A stretch of DNA of 64,000 nucleotides, taken from the NCBI GenBank assembly GCA_029747015.1, contig JAKOGI010000054.1, forward strand, positions 153,501 to 217,500, in the 5' to 3' direction. The translations under genes were made by a program, and so were the position numbers. The DNA comes from Carnegiea gigantea. Its lineage: Eukaryota > Streptophyta > Magnoliopsida > Caryophyllales > Cactaceae. This document shows, in pieces, positions 12,150 through 23,369 of the stretch (positions are counted from its first letter, which is position 1; the number at the start of each line of letters is the position of its first letter). Under the pieces are notes generated by a model. It had not been told where the DNA came from. It saw nothing but the letters and a program-made list of their open reading frames with translations, and made no database searches.

Positions 12150-12705
12150 TACTCCATATATAATAAAAGGACAAGCTATGCAACTAAAAATTTTATCATT
12201 TAAATGTAACATCACAAGAGAGCTTGTTCAAGATTTTTGTTTGTAATATGACTTTTGATTTCCTTCTTTGCCATAAAATAAAAAATTATAACATGCAAGT
12301 ATTCTACAATCCTTTAAATAATAATTATTTTTAAATAATCTATCCTATTTAAGATTTTGTTGGTAAATTGTAGTTTGTGATTTAACAATCCAATAAACCA
12401 ACAAAAAAAGTAGGACTTATATACTGTTGACATATTAATATCATGCCTTTTAAAATATGATTATTTAAAGCTGATGTACACATGAAACCTCTACAATAAT
12501 GTGATAAAACTATGCCAATTAATATTTTTTTATAGTTTATTTTAACTAAAAGTTTAAAAACTGTCTATGTATATCACGAATTTAGAAGCTAGCATATTAA
12601 ACACATGCGAGCATGTACTTTCAAACCTACATGGCAAATTAATTACAGGCTGCCAAACAATTAAATAAAAATCAATGGACCCGTGTATTGCACGGTACAT
12701 CTTAA
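12150..12705 (+). mobile_element. Possible non-autonomous Helitron-like element
   Basis: The left end tatataataaaaggacaagc resembles plant Helitron starts, and the right end contains the palindrome acccgtgtattgcacggt followed by a short spacer and ATAGT, close to the expected CTAG|T. About 230 bp just inside the right end (12434-12674) are repeated at 21905-22136. The terminal CTRR is not perfect here, so the class is uncertain; the dispersed repeat itself is certain. Confidence 0.35.
12434..12674. repeat. Dispersed direct repeat, copy A
   Basis: Starts attaatatcatgcc and ends near ggctgccaaacaatt. It is nearly identical to 21905-22136, about 9.5 kb to the right, with only scattered substitutions and one-base indels. 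The flanks outside the shared block are unrelated. Confidence 0.9.
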
Positions 12706-13266
12706 TAGTAAGATATATTCTTTTGAAAAAATTACATTGAAATTCTTAAGTAATCTACCCCGATTCCCTCCCGAAAAACAAAGATTTATTGCATGTATTA
12801 ATTCAAGATAAGTCTTCATAAACTACAACAATTGAGGAGGCATGCAACTATGTGCATATACATGTGCAGAATTCAAATGTAACATTAGTCATACATATAT
12901 AATTTAAAACAAATACACGTGCAGAAGAGGAGATTCATGATGGAGATGGAGTTAATCATATTGTTGAACCAAATAGAGGAAAGATTTGAGTTCTAAAGCA
13001 ATCTAACTTTATGAAAATTTCATAATAAACATTAGATAAGCCAAAGAAATAATACTCCCAAATCATTGTTTTTAGACCACCAAGGCCCCTACTAAAGTTG
13101 ACGTTAACACATAATCTTGAAAAATGAAGTGCTATGAAGTAGGGTAGTGTACCAAAAACATTATCAATTACACACCATTATCCCCCCCCCCCCAAATTCA
13201 CAAAATCCACCCCGCCCCCCCTCCCGAACTTAAATCAAATCTCCATCTACAATGAGACTGAAAAGT
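12706..13266. other. Intergenic, with a 12-base C run at 13182-13193
   Basis: AT-rich DNA with no recognised gene. The poly(C) run is followed by a second C-rich patch at 13210-13225. Confidence 0.4.
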
Positions 13267-14120
13267 TTAACTCACACCAAAGCACTCCATTTTTTTAATT
13301 TTTTTAATTTTTTGAGCCAAACAACAACCGTGTCGTCTCATCTCATGCTCAATAAGTTCTGTTACACAATCTGGATAATCTTCAACCCACACCCAATGAT
13401 CTAGTTCCTTATCTAGTTTTGCTAATGAGTAAGCAACGCCTACAAAAATATGAAAAACATGCACTTAAACTTCTAGCATTTCTAATTAAAAGATCAAACT
13501 CAGGTATATATTGGGTCCTATCCCAGGCCTTGCACACGTCTAAGCAATTCTGTAGATCAAACATACCACCCCTCAAGCCCATCTCATGCGCCCATCGCAA
13601 AGCCACAACGGAGCCATAATCTTAGCGACTCAAGGTTCAAACATACCATTCATTCTTCTCAAAAAGCAACCTAGCACCTTCACAGTATGATCTCTAGCCA
13701 CAACCCCAATACCAATGCAACGCCCATATCTTAAAACAACTGCATCTATATTCAGTTTCACATGGCCCATAGGTAGTTTTTGCCAAGAGGTGTGTGTACA
13801 CTGGGTCTTGTAAACATGCATCCCATCATCTCCCATGAAGCATGCTTTCCTCTATTCTTCAAGCAATGCTTCGGCTTCTACCTTGCACCGTTCCGGCCCA
13901 ATCACACCTTGCCTCCATAATCTAGCGTTCCTGGCATACCATAAGTGCGAAGCATAACAAAAATCAGTCTCCATTTGCTTGACATTCCTGCCTTCAAACA
14001 CAACTGCCACCCAAAACCTGAAAGACATCCATGGTATAGTTTTAAACTACATCTGCTGCACAAATATGTAGCAAATGGGCAAAGCCAAATAATGTGCATC
14101 AAATCCTCATCATCACTCAA
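13267..14120 (-). pseudogene. LINE fragment: zf-RVT plus RNase H-like domain
   Basis: Reading right to left, 14120-13902 encodes a zf-RVT-like block (DEDLMHIIWLCPFATYL), followed near 13920-13850 by ARNARLWRQG-like residues and, at 13836-13630, an RNase H-like domain start with HVKLNIDA and GIGVVARD. The frame then shifts to 13606-13409 (ALRWAHEMGLRGG) and again to 13464-13267 (LIEHEMRRHGCCLAQKI). This order, zinc-binding block then RVT_3-type RNase H, is the 3' end of plant non-LTR retroelement ORF2. At least two frameshifts and no reverse transcriptase core: a 5'-truncated, dead copy. Confidence 0.7.
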
Positions 14121-14254
14121 AATTAAAGTCCTGGATTTTTAAAAGGATTATTATTGAGGCACCAAATAGTACACAATAAGAACATAAATCAAACAATATT
14201 GACTAAGAAAGTTTTCAATATACGTTTACAACTCATGTAATTCCTCAATTTGAC

Positions 14255-14655
14255 TCTCATCATGGCCTCTTTCACTCTCTTTATATTATCCAAATGTGTC
14301 ATGTTCATTAATCATTACCATCAGGACTCAGGCCAACAAAATTAAGTGCCAAAGGAGCTTAGGAATACTATTAGAAAATTAAGCAAAACATGACTAATAC
14401 CTCAACTTTGAGTCGAAACTTGAAAAACAAACTAGAGATGCAAAGAAGTTAGTAGGGTAATATAATCTAAGAAATATCACATCATGGCTTCTTTCGCTCT
14501 CTTTATATTACCTAAATGTGTCATGTTCATTAATTATTACCATCAGGACTCAGGCCAGCAAAATTAAGTGCCAAAGGAGTTTCGCAATAATATTAGAAAA
14601 TTAGGCAAAATATAACTAATACCTTAACTTTGAGTCGAAGCTTGAAAAACAAATC
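14255..14655. repeat. Tandem duplication, two units of about 160 bp
   Basis: The block 14258-14425 and the block 14482-14655 share, in the same order, tctttatatta, aaatgtgtcatgttcattaa, accatcaggactcaggcca, attaagtgccaaaggag and actttgagtcgaa. The offset is about 225 bp and similarity is high. The lead-in words ataatctaagaaatatcacatca also recur near 15583-15605. No coding potential. Confidence 0.8.
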
Positions 14656-16120
14656 AGAATGCCACCAAGTTAATTATGTAAAGTAGGGTAAGGAGATTCA
14701 ATACAATATATGTAGAGATCTGTGATATCTCGAATTTGCTTCAGAATTAGAGTTGGATCTTATTTGCAATCGTAGATCAAGTATATGTGTGTCAATTTGG
14801 TGTAGTATGACATTAAATAGCAAAAAGTATGCCCTTTTTTGGGGGGAGGGGGTGTCGCACTTGTTTATAATAGGCCATATAAGATCGGTGTTGAGTACGT
14901 GCCATCCTGGACGTTAAAACCAAGTAAGATTATGCTAGCTTGTGCTACCATGTGCATGTCACTACTGAACTCTCTCTCCACTTGACCAAAGTCACAATTG
15001 ATCTCGAAATTAAATCACATCATTTACAGTATTCTGACATAAGTCAGTAACTTTAGAGTTGCACTCTTCAACGTAGATGCTTATGCCAAATAAAATCTAT
15101 CTCTACATTTATTTAATTCGTACCTTTTCCAATACACTAGTTCAACCTCTTGCATGCTCTGCGTCTCCACATATGCTGCTCTCCAGAATTTCTTCAATCC
15201 CATGTGCACATATCTAGCCAATCTCCTTCATGATCCCTGGAAATGAAGCTGTAGACCTCAGCTTATTGCAACTCAAAAATTACCACATCAAAAATAATGT
15301 TGAGATGCCTAGCAGGAGGTGCATCTCATGTGGTAGTTTGTTTCAGGGTTGTCTCCTATTTTTTGTTTTTTGTTTCTTGTCCTTTTTGGGATTAGGGTCT
15401 CTAAGTAGAATGCTTTATGATTCCCTCTTCATAATTTAAATTCCTCCATTGCTTGCTTTACAAAGACCAAAGAAATTTGTGCCATCAAGATCTGGCAAGC
15501 ACGCACCCAACAATCATGATCTGAAGGAAATTCACGCAAGCGATATGAAAAGTTAGTGATATGAGGCCATGTGAAGAACTCATAATCTAAGAAATATCAC
15601 ATCAGGAACACAAATATGAGCAGAAGATGCAAAGAAGTCAGTAAGGTAACATAATCTAAATGATTTAAAATAACAATTTTGCAGCCCATTACATGTGAAA
15701 TCATTATTCAAGCTATAGATTGCACCTTGTTGTGATAATCCATCTAGGATAAACCTTCATAAAGCAGTGATTGTTATAGTGTTGCTCAAGGCACATATAC
15801 TTACCTGCACCAAGGGATGCAAATAGACAAAAACATGTGTCATTAGCCAGAAGAGAACATGTCATTCGCATATTTCATAGCCTTTCCCTTAATTACTATT
15901 GTATTCATAATATTGAAAAGCAAAAACCCAGTTCCCAAATTCTGAAACACAGGAATACCATTAGTTCGAGCATGCAGAAGCATGAAAAATTGAAATTAAG
16001 AATACCAATAGATTTCAATCACGGAAAAAAAGAAATTCATAAGCAACTCGATCATTTACTAATTTCGACAAATGCTCAGCAACAATTAGTTAAGACAAGT
16101 GAATGAGCAATGAAAAACAA
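14656..16120. other. Intergenic, no convincing gene
   Basis: A G-run (14838-14852 region) and several short frames without family resemblance. On the minus strand near 15220-15127 a short open stretch (MGLKKFWRAAYVET) ends in a donor-like AAG|gtacga, but no acceptor or neighbour exon fits, so I do not call it. Confidence 0.35.
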
Positions 16121-16129
16121 AAAATTGAT

Positions 16130-16560
16130 TTGTTGGCTCCATAGTCATGGCAAGGCAAGAAATGGGGAAAGAGGATTGCAGAGAGATGGGCGGGCGGGCG
16201 GCTCTGACAGACGGTGATTCCATGGTGAAAATCTTCAACCTTCGCTTGAGACCATGGTGAAATCCCAAAAATTAGAAAAGAAATTACCGAAAGCTCCCTT
16301 GAGACCATGGTGAAAACCTTCGCACCGAGCCAGACTGGTTGTATACCAAAATGACTGTTTTTGAGGGGGTGCAGCAGCCCATTCTTTCATTGATGAAGAG
16401 GAACAATGGAAAATGGAGAACGATGGGAAATAAGAACGATGATTTCAGAGAGAAGGAGAGGAAGCCGATGCCATGGAATTAGTGTGGGAGAGAGAAGTCT
16501 AGAAGATAGAGAGAGAAACAGTGATAGAAAGAGAGAGAGTTCTGTAAAGGGGGGAGATGT
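16130..16560 (-). other. GC-rich, gene-start-like island, minus strand
   Basis: Read on the minus strand the sequence starts with CT-rich DNA (complement of the gagagag tract at 16495-16540), has an ATGGCATCGG start-like word near 16473 that stops after 8 codons, and then a repeated ccatggtctcaag motif (complement at 16245-16265 and 16300-16318). It resembles a plant 5' leader, but no coding exon follows. Possibly part of an old captured gene or non-coding transcript. Confidence 0.2.
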
Positions 16561-16675
16561 GCAAAGGTGAGATACAATTACAACCTAACAACTGCCACGC
16601 ATTAACTGTTTAGTATAATTTAAAATTTTTTTAACTTAATCAACGGTGGAGATGATGAGACGTATTTAATAGACA

Positions 16676-16680
16676 GTTCA
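16676..16680. repeat. 5-bp target-site duplication (left), copia element
   Basis: GTTCA immediately before the TG of the left LTR; the same GTTCA follows the CA of the right LTR at 21804-21808. Five bases is the normal copia duplication. Confidence 0.9.
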
Positions 16681-16935
16681 TGATAAGAAAACCTCCTCCC
16701 TAAGCTATTATTTTAGCATTATCTTATAGCTTTTATTTTATTAGCAATATCTAGTAATTGTATTTAGGCACAACTATATTTATCTTGGTTTCCAAGTTAG
16801 ACAATATTAAGGATTCTCATGTATAAAAGCAAGCAACCCCTGCGTGAATAGCAACGAGAAGAAGAGACATTGTTCTGGACCCTAGTCGTGTTCCTCATTC
16901 ATGCCTACCTGAATTTTATTCAATCTATTTCTTCA
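16681..16935 (+). repeat. 5' LTR of the copia element
   Basis: Begins TGATAAGAAA and ends TTTCTTCA. Contains a TATA-like tgtataaaagc near 16820, the likely core promoter of the element (R region starts shortly after). Compare the right LTR at 21550-21803. Confidence 0.95.
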
Positions 16936-16948
16936 TGGTATCAGAGCC
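16936..16948 (+). promoter_or_regulatory. Primer-binding site, initiator tRNA-Met
   Basis: TGGTATCAGAGCC directly follows the left LTR. It is the sequence complementary to the 3' end of plant initiator methionyl tRNA used by most copia elements to start minus-strand DNA synthesis. The gag ATG (16949) begins at the next base. Confidence 0.95.
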
Positions 16949-18180
16949 ATGAGTGGGGGAAAAGGGTTTGTTATTGAAAACTAGTCACCTTACTACCTTC
17001 ACCCATCAGAAGGTCTTGGAATCACAATTACTTCAGTGATCTTCAATGGGAAAAATTATGAACTATGGCAGAAGGCTGTAAGAACTGCTTTAAAATCTAA
17101 AAATAAGTTAGGGTTCATAGAAGGAACCTTAACTAAGCCAACACCAAAAGGAGAAGATCTAAGTGAGTTGAACGTATGGGAGATGGTCAACTCAATGATT
17201 TGTTCTTGGATCATCAATGTGATTGATCCAAAGCTGCATACCAGTGTAGCTTACGCTGAAACGGCTTACGAGATGTGAAAAAATCTGCGTAAGCGTTATA
17301 CTGTAGCCAACACCCCTAAAATCCACCAACTCAAAATTGACCTTGCAGCATGTAAACAAGGCAGTCTAGAAGTTGTGGAATTTTACTCAAAGCTGATGGG
17401 GATGTGGAGCGAACTAGAGAACTATACAAAAGTACCACAGTGCACATGTGGTAAGTGTGAGTGCAAAATCGAGAGTAGTATTACGAAGATGGCGCAAGAT
17501 GAGAAGACCCATCAGTTTTTGATGGGATTAAACGACGAGGCGTTTTCTACCATTCATAGTCAGATTTGGCGCTTGACCCGTTACCTACTCTTGATGTCAT
17601 ATTTAATATGGTGACGCAAGAGGAAAATCATAGAAGAGTCATGCTGAAAAGGGATAAACGATCAGAAAATATGGTAGCTTTTGCCGCAAGAGAACACACG
17701 AATGAAAGACCAACCTGCAGGCACTGTGGTCGGCATGGACACGATGAGGCAAACTGCTATGAGATTATTAGTTATCCCCCAAACTGGGGCAGCCGTGGCC
17801 AAGGGAGAAGCAGCAGGGGTGGAGACCGAGCAAACAGAGGGGCCAGAAACGGTGGACGTGGACGTGGACGTGAAACAGTCCATTCGGTTCAAGCCCAGAA
17901 TTCTGACCCAGTGGCACACACCTTAGCAGCCTATGCCTCAGCAGGACTCGGTCCAGTCAACCCAGCAGGATACGGCCCAGGTCAAGGTGTAGCAACATTC
18001 GGGCCAGCAGCTTCCTCAGGCCCAGTCAGCTTCAGTCTAATAAATTACAGCCCAGCAGCAAACTATGGGCTCACGGCTGCAGCAACGGTTCCGGGTCTGA
18101 CCCAGGATCAACTCCAAAAATTGCTTAGCCTCATCGAAAGCCCAAAGCCCAGTTTTGACAAAATTTTAGGTAATAAACCG
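16949..18180 (+). pseudogene. copia GAG region with zinc knuckle, broken
   Basis: The frame starts at the ATG right after the primer site (MSGGKG), and carries the UBN2/gag core: FNGKNYELWQKAVRTALKSK, later LKIDLAACKQG and MGLNDEAF. A CCHC zinc knuckle (CRHCGRHGHDEANCYE, 17719-17766) is followed by an Arg/Gly-rich stretch. GAG would form the capsid that packages element RNA. Breaks: TAG at 16982, TGA at 17276 where Trp is expected (YEM-stop-KNLRKRY), and a frameshift near 17560 between HSQI and LDPLPTLD. Confidence 0.9.
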
Positions 18181-21100
18181 TAGATGTTTGATAGTGGAGC
18201 GTCATGCCACATGATGGGAGACTTGAATTTAATTCAAGAAATCTAGCAAATTGACTCGGTTGCTATCGGTTTGCCAAACGGAACGCACACTCTAGCGGGC
18301 CAAGAGGGATCTGTGGTCTTGGGCGAACGGATCAAACTCAATAAAGTTTTATATGTTCCTTCTCTTAAGTGTAACCTTGTATCTATTGCTAAATTATGTA
18401 AGGAACTAAATTGTAGTGTGACATTTTATGATGATGTTTGCATATTGCAGGATCGTACTTCGAGGACTCCGATTGGTGTAGGTAAGCAAAGCGGAGGAGT
18501 CTACTTCTTCACAGAAGGATCAGTGGAGGAAAGGAAAGTGAACGCGGTCAGTTCCGTTGATTTATGGCATGGAGGACTAGGACATCCCTCGTATGAAATT
18601 CTTTCCCATTTATCTAGTAGTTTGCAAGTGAATTTTGATAAAAATAAAGTAGATGTATGTAAAACCTGCTACCGCGCAAAGCAAACCAGGAATTGTTTCC
18701 CTTTAAGTTCTAGTAAAGTTGAAAAGATTTTTCAACTTATTCACTGTGATATTTGGGGACTGTATCGTGAATCCTGAACTAATGGAGCTCATTACTTTCT
18801 TCCTATTGTGGACGATGCAAGTTGGGCCACTTGGGTCTATTTAATGGTAGATAAAGGGGAGACAAGCTATTTTTTGAGGGAGTTTATCATTATGGTCAAA
18901 AATCAATTTGACACCAGTGTCAAAGTGGTGCGAAGTGATAATGAGTCGGAATTTACCTCTAAACCAATGCAACAATTTTACCATGACCATGGCATTTTAT
19001 GCCAAAGTAGTTGTGTCGAAACCCCCTAACAAAATGGTAGAGTCGAACGAAAACATAGACATGTCCTCAATGTGGCAAGAGCTCTTCTTTTCCAAGCCAA
19101 TTTGCCTATGAAATTCTGGGGTGAGTGTGTGCTAACAGCCGTCCATCTCATTAATCGCACACCAAGTAAGGTCTTGTAGGGAAAGACTCCATTTGAGGCT
19201 CTTTATCAAAAAAGGCCCTCTTACGACCACCTTAGAGTTTTTGGGACATTGTGCTTTGCTCAAAACAAAAGAGTCCGAGACAAATTCACACCAAGGGGGA
19301 GAAAGTGTATTTTTTTGGGTTACCCATTCGGAAAAAAGGGTTGGAAATTATTTGATTTAGAAACTCAAAAATTTTTTGTCTCCCGAGATGTTCTCTTTCA
19401 CGAACATCTCTTTCCCTATGCTTTGAGCTCCACCATAGAACCCTCCTTTGCCACGCCACAATTTTCCCCGTTGCCCTTCTTTGATGAACCGCAGTCCTAA
19501 AATTCACCCAGCTCATATGTGACGGGGAGGCTTAGGCCTGAACCTTTCAGTACCGTGCCTGGGCCCATGTCCGGTCCAGATCCTCTCAGCCCAAATCACC
19601 AAGCAGCCACAGAGGAAGTCTCCGACCAGCCCAGCACTGCATCCTCTCAGCCCAACCCCCTGCAGCTTGAGCAGCCCGTAGCATCTCCTTAGGCTGGCCT
19701 AGTTCACGGGAAGCCTGCTGTGCCACAGGCCCAAGATGCTGCCTTAAATCAGCCCATGCCTAGCACTCTTGGTTCTTCTACGGCCCTGCGACGAACAGCC
19801 CGGCCCAGCACGAAGCCTGCCAGATATTATGACTACCTATGCTACAGCGCCAGGCCCACTGATCCCGTCCTCAATGATTCCTCCTCCTTTCCTGTCCCAC
19901 ACTCAAAAGGATCCTAAGGTACGCGATATCCTTTAGCTAATTATGTCACATCTACTAGATTTTCGCCTTCATATCAAAAAATTTTAGCTGCTCTTACAAG
20001 GGTTGTTGAGCCCACCTATTTTCATGAGGCAGTTCAAGATCCAAAGTGGCATCAGGCCATGGCTAAAGAGATTGAGGCCTTAGAAAAGAATGATACTTGG
20101 TCCCTTGAGGATCTTCCAATGGGCAAAAAACTCATTAGTTGCAAATGGGTCTATCGTGTCAAGTATAATGCCGATGGGAGCATACAGCGCTACAAGGCCC
20201 AATTGGTTATTCGAGGCGACCACCAGGTTGAAGGATTCGACTACACAGAAACGTTTGCTCCCGTTGCCAAAATGACGAGTATGCGCCTATTTTTATCCGT
20301 GGTCGTCGCCAAAGGATGGGAACTTCACCAGCTGGATGCTAACAATGCCTTTCTACACAGCGATTTGGATGAAGAAGTCTACATGCATTTGCCTCTAGGT
20401 TTCCGTTCTCCTAATTCCACCAAGGTCTGTCATCTAAAGAAGTCATTGTATGGTCTCCGCCAAGCTCCGCGACAGTGGTTCGCCAAGTTATCCAGTGAGC
20501 TTAGTGAGTATGGTTTTGTTCGCACCTATGCTGACTACTCACTCTTTATCTATCGCCAGCATGATGTTTTTATGGGCTTACTTGTTTATGTGGATAACAT
20601 AGTCCTTGCCTCTAATAATGCTGCTACTTCTCAAAAATTCAAAGCCTATCTTCATGCTTGTTTCAGTATCAAGGACTTAGGCCCTTAAAATATTTCCTTG
20701 GCATTGAAATCGCTCGTGGGCCCGAAGGCATGTTTCTGTGTCAGCGCAAGTATGCCCTTGACATTATTGAAGAATGTGGGCTTCTCGGTGTTAAGCCTGC
20801 CGACTTTCCCATTGAAGAAAATCACAAATTAGCCTTAGCCACCGGCCGGGAACTTTATGATCCTACACGTTACAGACGACTGGTGGGGCGCCTTATTTAT
20901 CTCACTATCACTAGACCCGAGTTGACTTATGCTGTGCATGTCTTATCTCAGTTTATGTAGTCCCCACGCGAAGAACACATGGATGTCGCACGACGCGTGG
21001 TGCGCTATCTCAAAGGCACTGCGGGTGATGGCCTTTTCCTTCCTGCTAACAATACCTTGCAAGTGTGTGGCTACTGCGACTCTGATTGGGGCGGTTGTCC

Positions 21101-21542
21101 CCTCTCGCGCCGGTCTCTTATAGGCTATTTCATTACTCTTGGCGACTCCCCCGTGTCCTGGAGAACTAAGAAGCAAGACATCATCTCCCGATCTTCCGCT
21201 GAAGCTGAGTATCATGCCATGGCTATTGCCACCAGTTAGTTGGTTTGGGTTCGCACCTTTCTTCCTGCCCTTAGGATTTTTCACCAACAACCCATGAAGC
21301 TTTTCTGCGACAGCCAAGCAGCCTTATATATTGCCAAAAATTCAGTTTTCCATGAGCGTACTAACCATATCAAGATTGATTGTCATTTCGTCTGCGAAAA
21401 ACTTGTGTCTGGTCTTCTTACCTTTAGACATATGCCATCCCAGCACCAACCAGCCGACATTCTCATCAAAGCTCTTGGCAAGTGCCAGTTTCAGTATTTG
21501 AAAGGCAAGTTGGGTATGACTAACCTTCATGCTCCAACTTGA
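18181..21542 (+). pseudogene. copia POL: protease, integrase, reverse transcriptase, RNase H, broken
   Basis: In order: an aspartic protease start with FDSGASCHM (18187); the integrase HHCC region (DLWHGGLGHPSYE ... VCKTCYRAKQ, near 18560-18690) and a D-D-E core with HCDIWG, VRSDNESEF and, past a stop, [11 protein letters not shown]; reverse transcriptase from about 20059 (KWVYRVKYNADGS, QLDANNAFLHSDLDEEVYM, LYGLRQAPRQW); RNase H (CDSDWGG ... SSAEAEYHAM; CDSQAALYIA). The final stop at 21540 abuts the polypurine tract. Premature stops lie at 18181, 18244, 18775, 19027, 19177, 19498, 19690, 19915, 20958 and 21237, and one base is missing near 20686. Frame is otherwise kept from GAG to reverse transcriptase. 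The catalytic YVDD is YVDN. Confidence 0.95.
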
Positions 21543-21549
21543 GGGGGAG
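21541..21549 (+). promoter_or_regulatory. Polypurine tract of the copia element
   Basis: GAGGGGGAG lies immediately before the TG of the right LTR. It would prime plus-strand DNA synthesis. Confidence 0.9.
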
Positions 21550-21803
21550 TGATAAGGAAATCTCCTCCCTAAGCTATTATTTTAGCATTATCTTACAGCT
21601 TTTATTTTATTAGCAATATCTAGTAATTGTATTTAGGCGCAACTATATTTCTCTTGGTTTCCAAGTTAGACAATATTAAGGATTCTCATGTATAATAGCA
21701 AGCAACCCCTGCGTGATAGCAACAAGAAGAAGAGACATTGTTCTGGACCCTAGCCGTGTTCCTCATTCATGCCCACCTGAATTTTATTCAATCTATTTCT
21801 TCA
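21550..21803 (+). repeat. 3' LTR of the copia element
   Basis: Begins TGATAAGGAA and ends TTTCTTCA; about 96 percent identical to the left LTR by eye, with one single-base indel (gcgtgatagc versus gcgtgaatagc). Followed by the right target duplication GTTCA at 21804-21808. Confidence 0.95.
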
Positions 21804-21904
21804 GTTCACAGTACATAAAAATTCAAAATTCACTCCCATATTAGCATTTTTTATTTTCTCAATACTCAGTCCCTTACACATTTTAGTATTTATATAATAT
21901 AAAG

Positions 21905-22136
21905 ATTAATATCATGCCTTTTAAAATATGATTATTTAAAAGCTGATGTACACATGAAACCTCTACAATAATGTGATAAAACTGTGCCAATTAATATTTT
22001 TTATAGTTTATTTTAACTAAAAGTTTAAAAGCTGTCTACATATATCACAGACTTAGAAGCTAGCATATTAAACACATGCGAGCATGTACTTTCAAACCTA
22101 CATGGCAAATTAATTACAGGCTGCCAAACAATTAAA
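21905..22136. repeat. Dispersed direct repeat, copy B
   Basis: Near-identical to 12434-12674 but without the hairpin-like acccgtgtattgcacggt that follows copy A. It starts only about 100 bp after the copia element. See the matching entry. Confidence 0.9.
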
Positions 22137-22139
22137 TAA

Positions 22140-22672
22140 AAACCAAAAAAAGGGTAAAACTATGAGGAAGCACAATATAAGAAATTGATTGAGTTCGATT
22201 TTTACTTGTCACTTTCTCTCTTTTCCTAGTTATTCTCTCTCTCTCTACCCTTCCTTCTGTTTGTACCCAGTTTCATCTTCTTCCTCCTCCTCCTCCTAAA
22301 TTTATAATGAAAGTTCATTAGCCAAGTTTGGATTTGTTAATCAAAGAAGACATCTATGCACGTTCTTTATTTTTTTTACTTTTTTGTTTCGTTGTATGCA
22401 TTGATTTTTTTAAAGGGGAGGGGGGGAGCCACCATATTCAGCCTTTTGGTTTAGAAATTGGTTTGAAGGTAAAAGCCCAAGAGTCGATCACCATAGGTTG
22501 ATGATATTACATCTTCAATATGTTCATCAAGCTTGTATAATTTGTTCACCAATAATCATTAGATTGTTATTGTTGCCCTTAATGTTGTCAATAGAAGTTT
22601 AAGTGTTCACTTTATGATATATGCATATAGATTACCAAAGATGTAACGTTTGTTCATTGAGAGTCTCATATT
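22140..22672. other. Intergenic, CT-rich then AT-rich
   Basis: A CT-rich stretch at 22210-22300 and a G-run near 22418-22430. No gene recognised. The words ttgttca and gttcac begin to recur from about 22500. Confidence 0.4.

Positions 22673-22673
<1 letters not shown>

Positions 22674-22746
<73 letters not shown>
22674..22746. repeat. (TA)n microsatellite, about 36 units
   Basis: Uninterrupted alternation of T and A over about 72 bases. Likely length-variable; no regulatory role can be inferred. Confidence 0.95.
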
Positions 22747-22749
<3 letters not shown>

Positions 22750-23360
22750 AACTTCATTTGTTCATTATCCCTTTAGTAGTATTCATTGTGACACTTTACC
22801 TTGCTTGCTATAGTACTTATTTTCATAAATAACTTTTACTCCACTAATCCATGTGACATGTGTTCACAAAGTAAGCTGTAATACTTTTTTGTGAAGTTGA
22901 CCTCTCTTTTTTTTGTGGAAAAAGAGGCCATGCAAAATATGTTCATAAATCAAGTACATATATAATGTTCCCTGTAGTGACTCCTGTTCAGTAATATTGT
23001 AAAATTTCTATGCTGTAATTGCAAATTATGTAACTAAAACTTCAAAATCATGTTCACCTATATTGTTAGGTTTGTTCACACTACTATAAGACACTGTTTG
23101 TGGTATCTTTTCTAATTGTTTCCTTCATTTAAAAGTCTCATTTGTTTCCATTACTTAAAAGTGATTTATAAAATTGCAAGGAAGTATATAAATTTAACAG
23201 ACAATATTATATACCCTAACCTATTCACAAGAAATATTGCTTGAAGTGAATACATGTAACTGGGCCTCTGTACATTTAAACCCATTTTATATGAAATGCA
23301 ATCCTGAGGAACCATTTCCTAAAACTGATGAAACAAATGTGGAATCCTTACTGAGCTGAC
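22747..23360. other. Intergenic, TTGTTCA-rich
   Basis: No gene. Repeated gttca-type words (atgttcataaatc, cctgttcag, tgttcacc, ttgttcaca) at irregular spacing; the same words continue on the far side of the hAT-like insertion. Confidence 0.35.
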
Positions 23361-23369
23361 ACTCAAAGA

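Larger units (their letters stand above)
16681..21803 (+). mobile_element. Complete but inactive Ty1/copia retrotransposon, 5123 bp
   Basis: Two LTRs of 255 and 254 bp with TG...CA ends, an initiator tRNA-Met primer site, one gag-pol reading frame in the order GAG, protease, integrase, reverse transcriptase, RNase H, a polypurine tract and 5-bp target duplications are all present. Integrase before reverse transcriptase defines the copia superfamily. The coding frame has about twelve premature stops and two frameshifts, and the reverse transcriptase active site is altered, so the copy cannot make its own proteins. The LTRs differ by about nine substitutions and one indel (about 3.5 percent), which indicates an insertion on the scale of one to a few million years if usual plant rates apply (an assumption). 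Confidence 0.97.

Noticed and set aside
20943..21317. 124-codon open frame on the minus strand
   Set aside because: Antisense of the copia RNase H region; no independent motif.
22650..22832. 60-codon frame with alternating Ile and Tyr
   Set aside because: It is a translation of the (TA)n microsatellite.
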